From positions 1-64,000 of the forward strand of contig CACNSY010000008.1 in assembly GCA_902623255.1 (NCBI GenBank): a DNA stretch of 64,000 bases. Direction: 5' to 3'. Below, piece after piece: positions 1-8,250 of this stretch (position 1 is the first letter of the stretch; every line of letters begins with the position of its first letter). The DNA is from an uncultured Alphaproteobacteria bacterium (lineage in GTDB: Bacteria > Pseudomonadota > Alphaproteobacteria > HIMB59 > GCA-002718135). Made by a program: the position numbers and the translations under genes. The notes under the pieces are model-generated. The model had not been told where the DNA came from and made no database searches. It saw nothing but the letters and a program-made list of their open reading frames with translations.

Positions 1-399
1 TGTTCTTAATACTTTATAAAGAGGAATTAATAAAACCGCGCCTGAAAACATATTAATTGCTAATAAAATATAGAGTGAAGAATTTTTAAAAGGAAATTTA
101 AAACGTGCGTAAGAGTAAGCTGCTGGAATTACAAAAAGCAAAGTAATAATAGAAGTAACTGAGGCAAGAAAAAAACTGTTAAAAATATATCGTGGAAGCA
201 TTGGTACAGTATTCCACATTTCTCGATAAGCCCAAAAAGATAAATCATCTGAGTAAAATTGATAAGGAGATCTAAATAAATGATCTAAGGGTCGAAGCGA
301 TGCATAAAACATTTCGACAAAAGGTAAAAGAATAAAAATCATAAAGACTAATATTCCTGAATATAATAATATCTTTTCGTATATATTATATTTATCCAA
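1..399 (-). CDS. MalG-type carbohydrate ABC transporter permease, second tandem copy (C-terminus off window)
   Basis: Inner-membrane permease subunit of a CUT1-type (MalG/UgpE-like) sugar ABC importer. It is not in the ORF track because it starts with TTG and runs off the left edge. The translation from TTG at 399 reads LDKYNIYEKILLYSGI and then FYASLRPLDHLFRSP, colinear with the neighbouring full-length permease (MNKYNPFEKILIYFG), which fixes the start. The stop of that upstream gene (TAA at 401-403) is one base away, so the two are in one operon and probably coupled. About 133 residues are visible, covering TM1, the periplasmic loop and TM2-3; the EAA loop lies outside. Much of the first 70 residues is identical to the neighbour. 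Substrate unknown; a sugar is expected from the neighbours. Confidence 0.85.
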   Translation of the reverse strand, partial: MDKYNIYEKILLYSGILVFMIFILLPFVEMFYASLRPLDHLFRSPYQFYSDDLSFWAYREMWNTVPMLPRYIFNSFFLASVTSIITLLFVIPAAYSYARFKFPFKNSSLYILLAINMFSGAVLLIPLYKVLRT

Positions 400-1158
400 T
401 TTAGTTTTTTACTGCTCCAGCAGTAAGCCCCTCTACAATATACTTTTGTAAAAATACAAATAATAATAACACAGGTAGCATTCCTACTAAGGCAGCTGCC
501 ATCATTTCATTCCATTTAACGCTTTGATATCCTATAAATTCATATAACCCTGTTGGAATTGGCATGTATTCTTTCTTTTGGTTAAATGTAATCGCAAATA
601 AAAATTGTTGAGCATATGCGCCAATGAATGCATAAATACCAACTACAACTAATCCAGGTGTACTTAAAGGAGCTATAATGTGTCTGAGTATTTGTACTCT
701 AGAAGCTCCGTCAACAAAAGCTGCCTCCTCTAAATCTATTGGTATTTTTTCAAAGTAAGACTTTAGCAACCAAATTGCAGTCGGTATTAAAAAAGCCACT
801 CCAGGAATAATCATAGATTGATAACTATTTAATAAACCTAAAGTCCTTAAGAGTTTATATAGAGGTATTAAAATTACTGCTCCTGAAAACATATTAATTG
901 CTAAGAGTACGTATAAGCTCGTATTCTTAGCTGGAAATTTAAAACGTGCGTAAGCGTAAGCTGCAGGAATAACAAAGATAAGAGTTAGTATAGCAACGCA
1001 AGAAGCCAGAAAAAAACTATTAAAGATATATCTTCCAAGCATTGGAACAGTATTCCACATTTCTCGATAAGCCCAAAAAGATAAATCATCTGAGTAAAAT
1101 TGATAAGGAGATCTAAATAAATGATCTAAAGGTCGAAGCGATGCATAAAACATTTCGA
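206..1158. repeat. Near-identical direct repeat within the two permease copies (206-317 and 1047-1158)
   Basis: The blocks 206-317 and 1047-1158 (offset 841) differ at one of 112 positions (289 G against 1130 A). Flanking permease sequence is visibly more diverged. Both blocks encode the same N-terminal part of the permease around the first periplasmic loop. This shows a tandem gene duplication with a patch kept alike, either by recent gene conversion or by strong selection on that loop. Confidence 0.85.
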
Positions 1159-1240
1159 TAAAAGGCAAAAGAATAAAAGTCATGAAGACAAAAATGCCAA
1201 AATAGATCAATATTTTTTCAAAAGGATTATATTTATTCAT
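401..1240 (-). CDS. MalG-type carbohydrate ABC transporter permease, first tandem copy
   Basis: Binding-protein-dependent sugar permease (BPD_transp_1, CUT1 family), with about six membrane segments. The cytoplasmic EAA loop that docks on the ATPase is visible as EEAAFVDGASRVQILRHI. I place the start at ATG 1240 (MNKYNPFEK) rather than at the ORF-track start 1267. It then overlaps the MalF-like stop by 8 bases (ATGAATAA), and the N-terminus aligns with that of the downstream copy. That gives 279 aa, the usual MalG size. It forms a heterodimer partner for the MalF-like protein encoded just upstream. The solute-binding protein and ATPase are presumably beyond the left edge. A second, very similar gene follows after 1 base. 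Confidence 0.9.
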   Translation of the reverse strand: MNKYNPFEKILIYFGIFVFMTFILLPFIEMFYASLRPLDHLFRSPYQFYSDDLSFWAYREMWNTVPMLGRYIFNSFFLASCVAILTLIFVIPAAYAYARFKFPAKNTSLYVLLAINMFSGAVILIPLYKLLRTLGLLNSYQSMIIPGVAFLIPTAIWLLKSYFEKIPIDLEEAAFVDGASRVQILRHIIAPLSTPGLVVVGIYAFIGAYAQQFLFAITFNQKKEYMPIPTGLYEFIGYQSVKWNEMMAAALVGMLPVLLLFVFLQKYIVEGLTAGAVKN

Positions 1241-2132
1241 GAGAAATTTTCTTATTAATTCTAGCAAGTAAAGCTAAGTAAAATCCTGCAAATAACATTA
1301 ATAAAATCATTACAACTACAGCTCTAGCAGCACCTCTTCCAAATTTATAATTTCCTAATGCTTGTTTATAGGTGTCGATAATTAAAGTAGTTGTAGAACC
1401 TCTTGGCCCACCTTCTGTCAATATCCAAATTATTTCGAATGAGTTGAATGTCCAAATAGCAGATAATAATGACATTGTAATAATGACAGGAGTGATTTGA
1501 GGTAATGTAATTTTAAAAAATCTATCCCATCTTGAAGCGCCATCACAATAAGCAGCTTCATATAAATCTCTTGGCACACCCTGCATTGCAGCTAAAAAGA
1601 AAACGGTTACCATTGGTGTTCCAACCCAAACATCTGCAATTATTGTAGAAATAAAGGCACTTTGTTTGTAAGCAAGAAATCCAAAAGGACCATCCAAAAT
1701 TCCAGTTCGCATACCTACACCTGCGATAATTCCAAAATACCCGTTATATAACCATAACCAGCCAAGCATCCCAATTGCTATTGGGACTACCCATGGAGGC
1801 ATTACAAGTACCCTGAAAATTGATCTTCCTTTTAAATTAGCATTAAGTAAAACAGCTCCAATTAAACCAATAATAAGTTTTAAAGAGACTGAAAAAAACA
1901 TCCAAACAAATGTTCTGGTCACTATTCCATTAAATTTTTTGCTAGAAAACATTTTTTGATAATTTTCTAAACCAACATAATCTTCTCCTGCTAAGCTAGA
2001 ATTTGTAAAAGATAATCTAATTGTTTCCAATAATGGCCAAGCAACAATAAGAATTATATAAAGAGCTGCAGGAGCAATTAGTGCATATGCTATATATGTT
2101 TGGGCGGTATATGATTTTAATTTTTGATTCAT
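1233..2132 (-). CDS. MalF/UgpA-type carbohydrate ABC transporter permease
   Basis: Inner-membrane permease of a CUT1 sugar importer, 299 aa, with six predicted membrane helices and a short periplasmic loop (SFTNSSLAGEDYVGLENY) typical of the UgpA/LacF type rather than the long-loop MalF. The EAA motif is visible as YEAAYCDGASRWDRFFKI near residue 195. It is translated before the two MalG-type genes and overlaps the first by 8 bases. Five bases upstream lies the stop of a Gfo/Idh/MocA oxidoreductase. The combination of transporter, oxidoreductase and GH20 hexosaminidase suggests import of an oligosaccharide or amino sugar, but the sequence does not fix the substrate. Confidence 0.92.
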   Translation of the reverse strand: MNQKLKSYTAQTYIAYALIAPAALYIILIVAWPLLETIRLSFTNSSLAGEDYVGLENYQKMFSSKKFNGIVTRTFVWMFFSVSLKLIIGLIGAVLLNANLKGRSIFRVLVMPPWVVPIAIGMLGWLWLYNGYFGIIAGVGMRTGILDGPFGFLAYKQSAFISTIIADVWVGTPMVTVFFLAAMQGVPRDLYEAAYCDGASRWDRFFKITLPQITPVIITMSLLSAIWTFNSFEIIWILTEGGPRGSTTTLIIDTYKQALGNYKFGRGAARAVVVMILLMLFAGFYLALLARINKKISHE

Positions 2133-2137
2133 AATTA

Positions 2138-3283
2138 CTAATTTAATAGAGAGTCGAATTTATCCCAAGTGCTTGTTAAGTCAATTACTTTACCAGTATT
2201 TCTAGCTTCATCAATTTTCATAGCAACAATTCCTGCCTCCATACACTCTATTACACCAACTGGTAATTCTTTATTATTTTTTAATAAATAATTGTTAATG
2301 TCTTGAGCCATCATGCTATCTGCGCCATAATGACCTTTAATTTCTTTTCCAAAAGCTGCTCCATAATCTTCGTCAATAAGTACATTATTATTTTCATCAT
2401 GAGCTTTCATAAATCCTCTAACAAAATCTCCCTCAATCATTCCTGAAGATCCAATGACTGCAAATCTTCTAAATTCGTCTGGAACTTTCATATTAGTGTG
2501 AAAAGATAGTACTGCTTTATTTGCATATTCTATTATTGCTACTTGATGATCGACGATATCAGCATCACTATCAAAAACATTTGATTTTGACTCCCAACCT
2601 TTCAGCCTGTCTTTTGTATATTGTTCATGAGAACCCTCTGGAAGATTATCTGGTATAAAAGATCTTCTTGAACCAAAACTAGCAACTTTAATAGGTCTAC
2701 TCTTCGTAATCATTGAATAGAAGTCAATATCATGGCAACATTTTTCCAGCATAAAGCCTCCTGAATATTTTTGTTTTCTTCTCCAATTTCTCATAAAAAA
2801 AGCACCGTGCGAAGGCACTATATGTTCTGAAGCTTCAATCGATATTATATTTCCAATAGCATTTTGATCTAATAATTTTCTTACAGATCTTGCTTGCTGC
2901 GAATATCTTAGAACTAAGCCAACTATAATTCTTTCTTTGCCATATTCTTTTATTAATTTTGCTAACTCAAAAGTTTCTTGTTCACTTATTACTATCGGTT
3001 TCTCTGCAAATATTTGTAATCCTGCTTTTAATCCAAGCTTAATATGATCTAAATGTAGATGATTAGGAGACCCAATCATTAACATATCTAATTTCTCTCG
3101 ATCCAACATTTCGTTTAAACTTGAATATGATTTATTTGGAAAAAAATTATTTTTCTCAGCAAAATCTTTACCTATTGGCTGAGGATCTACATAAGCAACC
3201 ATTTCAAAATTTGGATTTACTTTTGAAAATTCATTATAAACACCTGCTGTTCTACTCCCAAAACCTACTGCACCTATTTTCAT
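2138..3283 (-). CDS. Gfo/Idh/MocA family oxidoreductase
   Basis: NAD(P)-dependent sugar or polyol oxidoreductase, cytoplasmic, 381 aa. The N-terminal Rossmann fold opens with GAVGFGSRTAGVYNEF, a variant of the GxGxxG loop. The family EKP signature is IFAEKPIVIS near residue 95, and the C-terminal alpha/beta domain follows. It sits between the GH20 gene (18 bases upstream on the minus strand) and the sugar permeases, so it probably acts on the imported sugar or a product of GH20. The actual substrate (glucose, inositol, N-acetylhexosamine or other) cannot be read from the sequence. Confidence 0.85.
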   Translation of the reverse strand: MKIGAVGFGSRTAGVYNEFSKVNPNFEMVAYVDPQPIGKDFAEKNNFFPNKSYSSLNEMLDREKLDMLMIGSPNHLHLDHIKLGLKAGLQIFAEKPIVISEQETFELAKLIKEYGKERIIVGLVLRYSQQARSVRKLLDQNAIGNIISIEASEHIVPSHGAFFMRNWRRKQKYSGGFMLEKCCHDIDFYSMITKSRPIKVASFGSRRSFIPDNLPEGSHEQYTKDRLKGWESKSNVFDSDADIVDHQVAIIEYANKAVLSFHTNMKVPDEFRRFAVIGSSGMIEGDFVRGFMKAHDENNNVLIDEDYGAAFGKEIKGHYGADSMMAQDINNYLLKNNKELPVGVIECMEAGIVAMKIDEARNTGKVIDLTSTWDKFDSLLN

Positions 3284-3301
3284 ATTTGTTTTACTTTAAC
3301 A

Positions 3302-5164
3302 TTAAAAATTGTGATATCGCCAGCCAAATTTTTTTAAAAAATTCATAGAATTTATAAGGGCTGAACGAAAATCTATCCATTTTCTCGAAATTTTTCCTTT
3401 CCACGCAACTTCTGATAAAGTTGCTAATCTTGGATTAATCATTTGATCAAAAAATTTTTTATCTGTAATTGTCTCTGACCAGAGTTGACCTTGTAACCCT
3501 TTTATCAATTCTGATTTATTTATATCTTTTATTGGGTCCCATTCATAAATATCTTTTACTTCTATAGTTGCAGCCCAACAAATACCTCTTTCTTCAGTTG
3601 AGTTATTATAAGCCATATCAAAATATGTTTTTTGACCAGGACAAAGTATTGTTTCAAATCCCTTATTTGTAGTTTCTTTTGCAACATCTGAATGCTCCCA
3701 TGAAAAGATCAAACATGATTTATCAATTTTTCCAGCACTTCCACCCACACCATGATCGATATGAGGAGACACTGCCGCCTCATTCCATGCAGCTGTTCTT
3801 TTATTTTTTGATTTGAGAAAATCTATTAAAAAATTCATATAGTAATCTTGATATTCCTCTTGTGATTTAATATTATTTTTTTTCATAAACTCGATAATTG
3901 CTGGAGAACCTTCCCACGCATTACTTGGTCTTTCATCAACGCCAACATGAATTACATCATATGAGAAAATATCACTTACTTCATTCAACATATCTTTTAA
4001 AAAAGTTACAGTTTTTTCTAAGGAAGGATTTATTGTATTATTCTTATATGAACCAACATCCTCACTAACTATATTTGAAGACTGTTCTCTAAGTTCTGGC
4101 ATGATTTCTAGTAATGCCCAAGAATGTGCTGGTAAATCAATTTCAGGCATAATCTCGATATTTAATTTTTTTGCATATATAATTAAATCTTTGATATCTT
4201 CCTGTGTGTAATATCCGCCGTATTTATCATAACCGCTTCCGTACAATGGTGGGATTTTAAAATTATATCCTCTGAATCCTCCATTTAATGCTAGATCTGG
4301 ATATTTTTTAATTTCAATTCTCCACGCTTCGTTATCTGTTAAATGCCAGTGAAATCTATTAAGCTTAAATAATACCATGTAATTAAATAAACGTTTGATT
4401 TCATCAATAGTATAGAATTGTCTTGCACAATCGAGATGCATTCCTCTCCATTGATATTTTGGATTATCGTGTATTGTACAAATTGGAAGCTTTGTTTGAT
4501 AGAAATCAATTAAATGAACTAAAGATATAAGACTATATAGCTTTCCACCATAAGTATTGTATTTAATCTCAATATTATCTTTTGTTATCTGCATAAAATA
4601 TTGATCGTTTAATAACTGATCATCTTTTTTAAAAAAAATTGGAAATCCTTTTTCAGAAGTAAAATTAATATCCAATTTGTAAATAATATTTTGCAAATTA
4701 GAAATAATTTCAATTTCCGTATTTAGATTAAATGTTTTATTTTCAATATTTATAAATTCATTTTGTAAATGGATTTTTTCTGGCTCAGGAATAATAGGTA
4801 TAAAATTTTTTGTTTTTAAATCTTCATAAGTTTTCTTTTTAATTGGTTTTTCAAATATCAAATCTGAAACATTTATATTTAATTTACTATTGTTTAATGT
4901 ATCAATAATGAAAATACCTTCCGGACCACACGAAAGGTTGAAGTTACCAATTTTAGGAATTTGTAAATCTAATAAAATTGTATTTTTTTTTATAGATAAC
5001 TCGTAATAACGCCCAATTTGCTTAGTTATTTCGCCTCCTGATATAGATTTTATTGAATAAACTAATGAGAAACACAATTTTAAATTTGGATCTACTAATT
5101 TATCATCAAGAATAATTTTTAATTTATTTTCATTTGTAAAAGATATATTAATTTGATTAGTCAT
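3302..5164 (-). CDS. GH20 beta-N-acetylhexosaminidase, probably cytoplasmic
   Basis: Family 20 glycoside hydrolase that removes terminal beta-linked GlcNAc or GalNAc by substrate-assisted catalysis. It has 620 aa: an N-terminal mixed domain to about residue 225, then the TIM barrel beginning WRGMHLDCARQF. Active-site marks are WHLTDNEAWRIEIKKYP and the catalytic Asp-Glu pair at 410-411 in HVGVDE. The family norm is HxGGDE, so the second glycine is Val here. A tryptophan-rich C-terminal part (LQGQLWSETI, LSEVAWKG) closes the barrel. No signal peptide or lipobox is visible at MTNQINISFT, so it likely cleaves imported oligosaccharides in the cytoplasm. It is the first gene of the minus-strand sugar operon, starting only 13 bases from the divergent galK-like gene. 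Confidence 0.92.
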   Translation of the reverse strand: MTNQINISFTNENKLKIILDDKLVDPNLKLCFSLVYSIKSISGGEITKQIGRYYELSIKKNTILLDLQIPKIGNFNLSCGPEGIFIIDTLNNSKLNINVSDLIFEKPIKKKTYEDLKTKNFIPIIPEPEKIHLQNEFINIENKTFNLNTEIEIISNLQNIIYKLDINFTSEKGFPIFFKKDDQLLNDQYFMQITKDNIEIKYNTYGGKLYSLISLVHLIDFYQTKLPICTIHDNPKYQWRGMHLDCARQFYTIDEIKRLFNYMVLFKLNRFHWHLTDNEAWRIEIKKYPDLALNGGFRGYNFKIPPLYGSGYDKYGGYYTQEDIKDLIIYAKKLNIEIMPEIDLPAHSWALLEIMPELREQSSNIVSEDVGSYKNNTINPSLEKTVTFLKDMLNEVSDIFSYDVIHVGVDERPSNAWEGSPAIIEFMKKNNIKSQEEYQDYYMNFLIDFLKSKNKRTAAWNEAAVSPHIDHGVGGSAGKIDKSCLIFSWEHSDVAKETTNKGFETILCPGQKTYFDMAYNNSTEERGICWAATIEVKDIYEWDPIKDINKSELIKGLQGQLWSETITDKKFFDQMINPRLATLSEVAWKGKISRKWIDFRSALINSMNFLKKFGWRYHNF

Positions 5165-5177
5165 AACTAGTAATTAT

Positions 5178-6245
5178 ATGAGTTTTAAAGATATATTTAA
5201 TATAGACGCAGAAGTAAAGGAAAGTGCTCATGCAAGAGTAAATTTAATTGGTGAACATACCGATTATACTGGTGGATATGTCATGCCTACACTTTTATCT
5301 TTTAAAAATACCATTGAGATATCTCAAAATAATTCTAATGAATTCACAGTTTATTCTCAACATTTTAAAGAGAAAAAAACATTCAATGATTTCAAAAAAT
5401 CAATCAACAATGAGTGGGTTGATTATATAAAAGGTTGTTTGCATATATTTTTTGATGAAAATAAGATTTCATCTAGATTTATAAACATTTTTATTTCATC
5501 TGATATACCTTTAGAAAGAGGTATTTCATCATCTTCAGCATTGTGTGTTGCTACACTAAAAGCACTTAATACTTTTTTTGAAACAAAAATCAAAGATCCA
5601 GAAATTGCAAAATTAGCAAAGAAAGTAGAATTCAACTATATAGGTGTTTCTGGTGGAATAATGGATCAAATGGTTTCTTCTATTGGTATTCATGGCAAAG
5701 CATTTTTTATGAATTGTAAGAATTTAGAATACGAACTTATTAATTTTCCAGAAAATTGGAAATTTTGTTTGATTGATTCTGAAGTACAACGAAATTTAAG
5801 AGATAGCTCTTATAATGAAAGATTTGCTGAACTCCAAGAGGCTGAAAAAAAACTTGGTGTAGAATATTTAGGTGAAGTTAAAAAAGAAAATTTTCAAACA
5901 AATAAATTTAATAATAATACTATAGCAAAAAGAGCAAAGCATGTTGTTTTTGAAAATGATAGAGTGATTAATGCAAAAAAAAATTTAATAGAAAATAATA
6001 TTCAAGAGTTTGGAAAATTAATGAATGAAAGTCACGTATCATATTCTAAAGATTTTGAAGCATCTACTTTAGATGTTGATTTAATTGTTCAGAGATCGGT
6101 TGAATGTGGTGCTCTAGGCGCCAGATTGACTGGTGGTGGATTTGGTGGTTTTACAGTTTCATTAATTGAAAGAAATAATTTTAGTAATTGGTATAGTAAA
6201 ATATTAAATTTTTATCCTGCTGAAAAGATCTTCGAAGTCAATTAA
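5178..6245 (+). CDS. galK: Galactokinase-like GHMP kinase
   Basis: ATP-dependent sugar-1-kinase of the GHMP superfamily, 355 aa, slightly shorter than typical GalK (about 380). The galactokinase signature is ARVNLIGEHTDYTGGYVMP near residue 20. The phosphate-binding loop is RGISSSSALCVATL, the catalytic-base segment is GGIMDQM, and the C-terminal GHMP motif is ARLTGGGFGG. It probably makes galactose-1-phosphate. With a GH20 hexosaminidase next door, N-acetylgalactosamine kinase activity is a real alternative. It is transcribed divergently from GH20 across 13 bases, and its TAA stop lies in the same TTAA as the stop of the convergent dioxygenase. No galT or galE is in the window. Confidence 0.85.
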   Translation: MSFKDIFNIDAEVKESAHARVNLIGEHTDYTGGYVMPTLLSFKNTIEISQNNSNEFTVYSQHFKEKKTFNDFKKSINNEWVDYIKGCLHIFFDENKISSRFINIFISSDIPLERGISSSSALCVATLKALNTFFETKIKDPEIAKLAKKVEFNYIGVSGGIMDQMVSSIGIHGKAFFMNCKNLEYELINFPENWKFCLIDSEVQRNLRDSSYNERFAELQEAEKKLGVEYLGEVKKENFQTNKFNNNTIAKRAKHVVFENDRVINAKKNLIENNIQEFGKLMNESHVSYSKDFEASTLDVDLIVQRSVECGALGARLTGGGFGGFTVSLIERNNFSNWYSKILNFYPAEKIFEVN

Positions 6246-7318
6246 GGTTTTAATAACCTTCTAAGCTTACCCTCAGTGACATCATGATCGATGTAACATC
6301 CTTGTAGATGTCTAAAACCAGTATTTGGATCAAATTTAGTTCTTCCATGTAATAATCTCAGGTTATCAAACATTGCAATCATTCCTTTAGATAATCTAAA
6401 TTTAATTTTGAAATCATCAGAGTTACAAAGTTTGAACATATATTTTCTAGCCTTATAAAAAAGATCAAGATTATTTTCCTCTAATAATGGAACATAATCA
6501 AGTCTTCCACTAAATCGTATTTGTCTAAAGTTATTATTATGGTCTAGTTCAATTAATTTTGCTTCATCAATTAAAATTGTATCAATATCTGTAAATTTAA
6601 AAGTAACATTAGTTTCAGTTAATACTTTATAAAATTCAGGTTGGTTATGTTTTAAAAAATTTGCAACACTAAAACCATCAACTAAACTTGAGTCTCCTCC
6701 TATAGATTCATTAGCAATACAATGAAGTAATTGAATTCCAGGAACAGGCTTTCTATATGGGTTATCTGAATGTGAAGTTAACTCTAATGCAGTATAGGCA
6801 AGATCATTTGGATTTGGTTTTGAGACAACGTTAAATAATTTTCCAAAATTTGTTGCTCGAACTGGGCCTAATTTTTCAGCAAAATTTATAACTTCATCTT
6901 CTTCTGCTTTTGTATTTTCGATTATTACATAACCATATTGATAAAATACTTTAAGCATATTGATAAGTTCCTTTTTATTCTCAAAGATTTTATTATTATC
7001 AAAAATTTCCAAATTTTGTTCACTGACATTCCATATTTTTTTTTCAGGTATGACATCAATATCATTGATTTCATTATAAAGATCATCGATATTAAAAGAT
7101 CCTTTTGTTCCATCACTAAATTCAACATTTAATATATTTTCGTTAACATTATGAGAATTTATAAATAGATTATCATCTAAGAGGCTTGGTTCATATAAAC
7201 GTTGTAGATTATTTTGGTCTACAAATTCACTCCCATTTAATCTTTCACGAAGCCAAATACTATGAAGTTTAAACTCTGATAATTTTCCTTCATTAATATG
7301 AATTATTTTTTTTCCCAT
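6242..7318 (-). CDS. Gamma-butyrobetaine hydroxylase-like Fe(II)/2-oxoglutarate dioxygenase
   Basis: TauD/TfdA-superfamily dioxygenase, 358 aa. The N-terminal small domain (about residues 10-85) carries the SIWLRERL segment typical of gamma-butyrobetaine and trimethyllysine hydroxylases. The TauD fold follows, with the iron-binding HxD in LTSHSDNPYRKP and the distal His in LRLLHGRTKFD. The family hydroxylates gamma-butyrobetaine to carnitine or N-trimethyllysine; which substrate applies here is not decided by sequence. It overlaps the convergent galK-like gene by 4 bases (shared TTAA). A TATAAT-containing promoter candidate lies in the 86-base gap upstream, so it may be transcribed on its own. 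No carnitine genes are adjacent. Confidence 0.8.
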   Translation of the reverse strand: MGKKIIHINEGKLSEFKLHSIWLRERLNGSEFVDQNNLQRLYEPSLLDDNLFINSHNVNENILNVEFSDGTKGSFNIDDLYNEINDIDVIPEKKIWNVSEQNLEIFDNNKIFENKKELINMLKVFYQYGYVIIENTKAEEDEVINFAEKLGPVRATNFGKLFNVVSKPNPNDLAYTALELTSHSDNPYRKPVPGIQLLHCIANESIGGDSSLVDGFSVANFLKHNQPEFYKVLTETNVTFKFTDIDTILIDEAKLIELDHNNNFRQIRFSGRLDYVPLLEENNLDLFYKARKYMFKLCNSDDFKIKFRLSKGMIAMFDNLRLLHGRTKFDPNTGFRHLQGCYIDHDVTEGKLRRLLKP

Positions 7319-7360
7319 TTTTAGTTTATTAATTAATATTTAAATTTGTGTAAATTATAA

Positions 7361-7389
7361 ATTATAGTTAAAAATTAAAAAATAGTTGA
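7361..7389 (-). promoter_or_regulatory. Candidate sigma70-type promoter for the 6242-7318 dioxygenase gene
   Basis: On the minus strand TCAACT (7389-7384) and a perfect TATAAT (7366-7361) are separated by 17 bases, about 42 bases before the ATG at 7318. The -35 match is weak and the whole gap is AT-rich, so chance is possible. Confidence 0.35.
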
Positions 7390-7404
7390 GAAATAAATGA
7401 TTAA

Positions 7405-8235
7405 TTATTCTCCTAGTAGAGAATCATCTAAAACTCTAGTTTCATATGCTGAATAAGAGTGCCAACCATGCACTGTTTGATCAAAATCAATTACACTACC
7501 TGTCATTAATCCAGATTCTTCTGAGCACATAAAAGCTAATCCCTTTGCTACATCGATAGGCTTAATCAATCTGTTAAAAGGAACTTTTTTTTCTTCATCT
7601 TGCAACCAATTAGGATTTTTTTTATGAACTCTTGTTTGAATATCATGTTCAGCAGGAGTGTCTGTCCATCCAATATTTAAAGCATTTACTCTTATTTGAT
7701 AGCTAGCGACAGAATTTGCAATATTTTTTGTCATTGTAGCTAAAGCAGCTTTTGAACCACTATAAGCAACAATAAATGGCATACCACTATACATTGCCAT
7801 AGATAATACATTTGCAATTGTTCCTTTGTTTTTATCTCTAATCATTATTTTAATTGTCTCTTGCATTAATATGAAAGGTGCACGGGTATTAATATTATAA
7901 TTATTTTCATAATTTTCTAGAGTAGCACTTAGAATTGTTCCTCTTTCTGTGTATCCTGCAACATTAATTAAAGAATTTATTGTTCCAAATTTTTTATCAG
8001 TCTCCAAAACAATTTTTTTGCAATCATCAATATTTTTAAGGTCTGCTTTTATATACAAACACTCAGTGCCTAATTTTTCAATCTGATTTTTAACTTCAAG
8101 ACCTTTATTTTCTTGTCTCCCACAAATTGTAATTGCTTTAGCACCTCTGCTAGCTAATAATCTCGCTGTTTCAGCACCACTACCTTGTGTACTACCTGTA
8201 ACTATAATGACCTTATCTTTAAATTGTTCATTCAT
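7405..8235 (-). CDS. SDR family NAD(P)-dependent oxidoreductase
   Basis: Classical short-chain dehydrogenase, 276 aa. The cofactor loop is VTGSTQGSGAETARLL at residues 12-27, a TGxxxGxG variant. The NAG-like motif appears as NVAGYTE, the catalytic Ser lies in NVLSMAMYSG, and the catalytic Tyr-Lys pair is YSGSKAALA. The C-terminal segment is about 25 residues longer than the family core. It is the last gene of a run with two Gfo/Idh/MocA enzymes and another SDR (gaps 15, 1 and an overlap of 1), so it likely oxidises a sugar, sugar acid or polyol of the same pathway. Precise substrate unknown. Confidence 0.85.
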   Translation of the reverse strand: MNEQFKDKVIIVTGSTQGSGAETARLLASRGAKAITICGRQENKGLEVKNQIEKLGTECLYIKADLKNIDDCKKIVLETDKKFGTINSLINVAGYTERGTILSATLENYENNYNINTRAPFILMQETIKIMIRDKNKGTIANVLSMAMYSGMPFIVAYSGSKAALATMTKNIANSVASYQIRVNALNIGWTDTPAEHDIQTRVHKKNPNWLQDEEKKVPFNRLIKPIDVAKGLAFMCSEESGLMTGSVIDFDQTVHGWHSYSAYETRVLDDSLLGE

Positions 8236-8250
8236 AGAATTTATCTATAA

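Noticed and set aside
6244-6260. Hairpin AAGGTT-TTAAT-AACCTT at the galK/dioxygenase convergent junction
   Set aside because: Stem of only 6 bases, inside the dioxygenase coding end, and no T-run follows on either strand, so a terminator is not supported.
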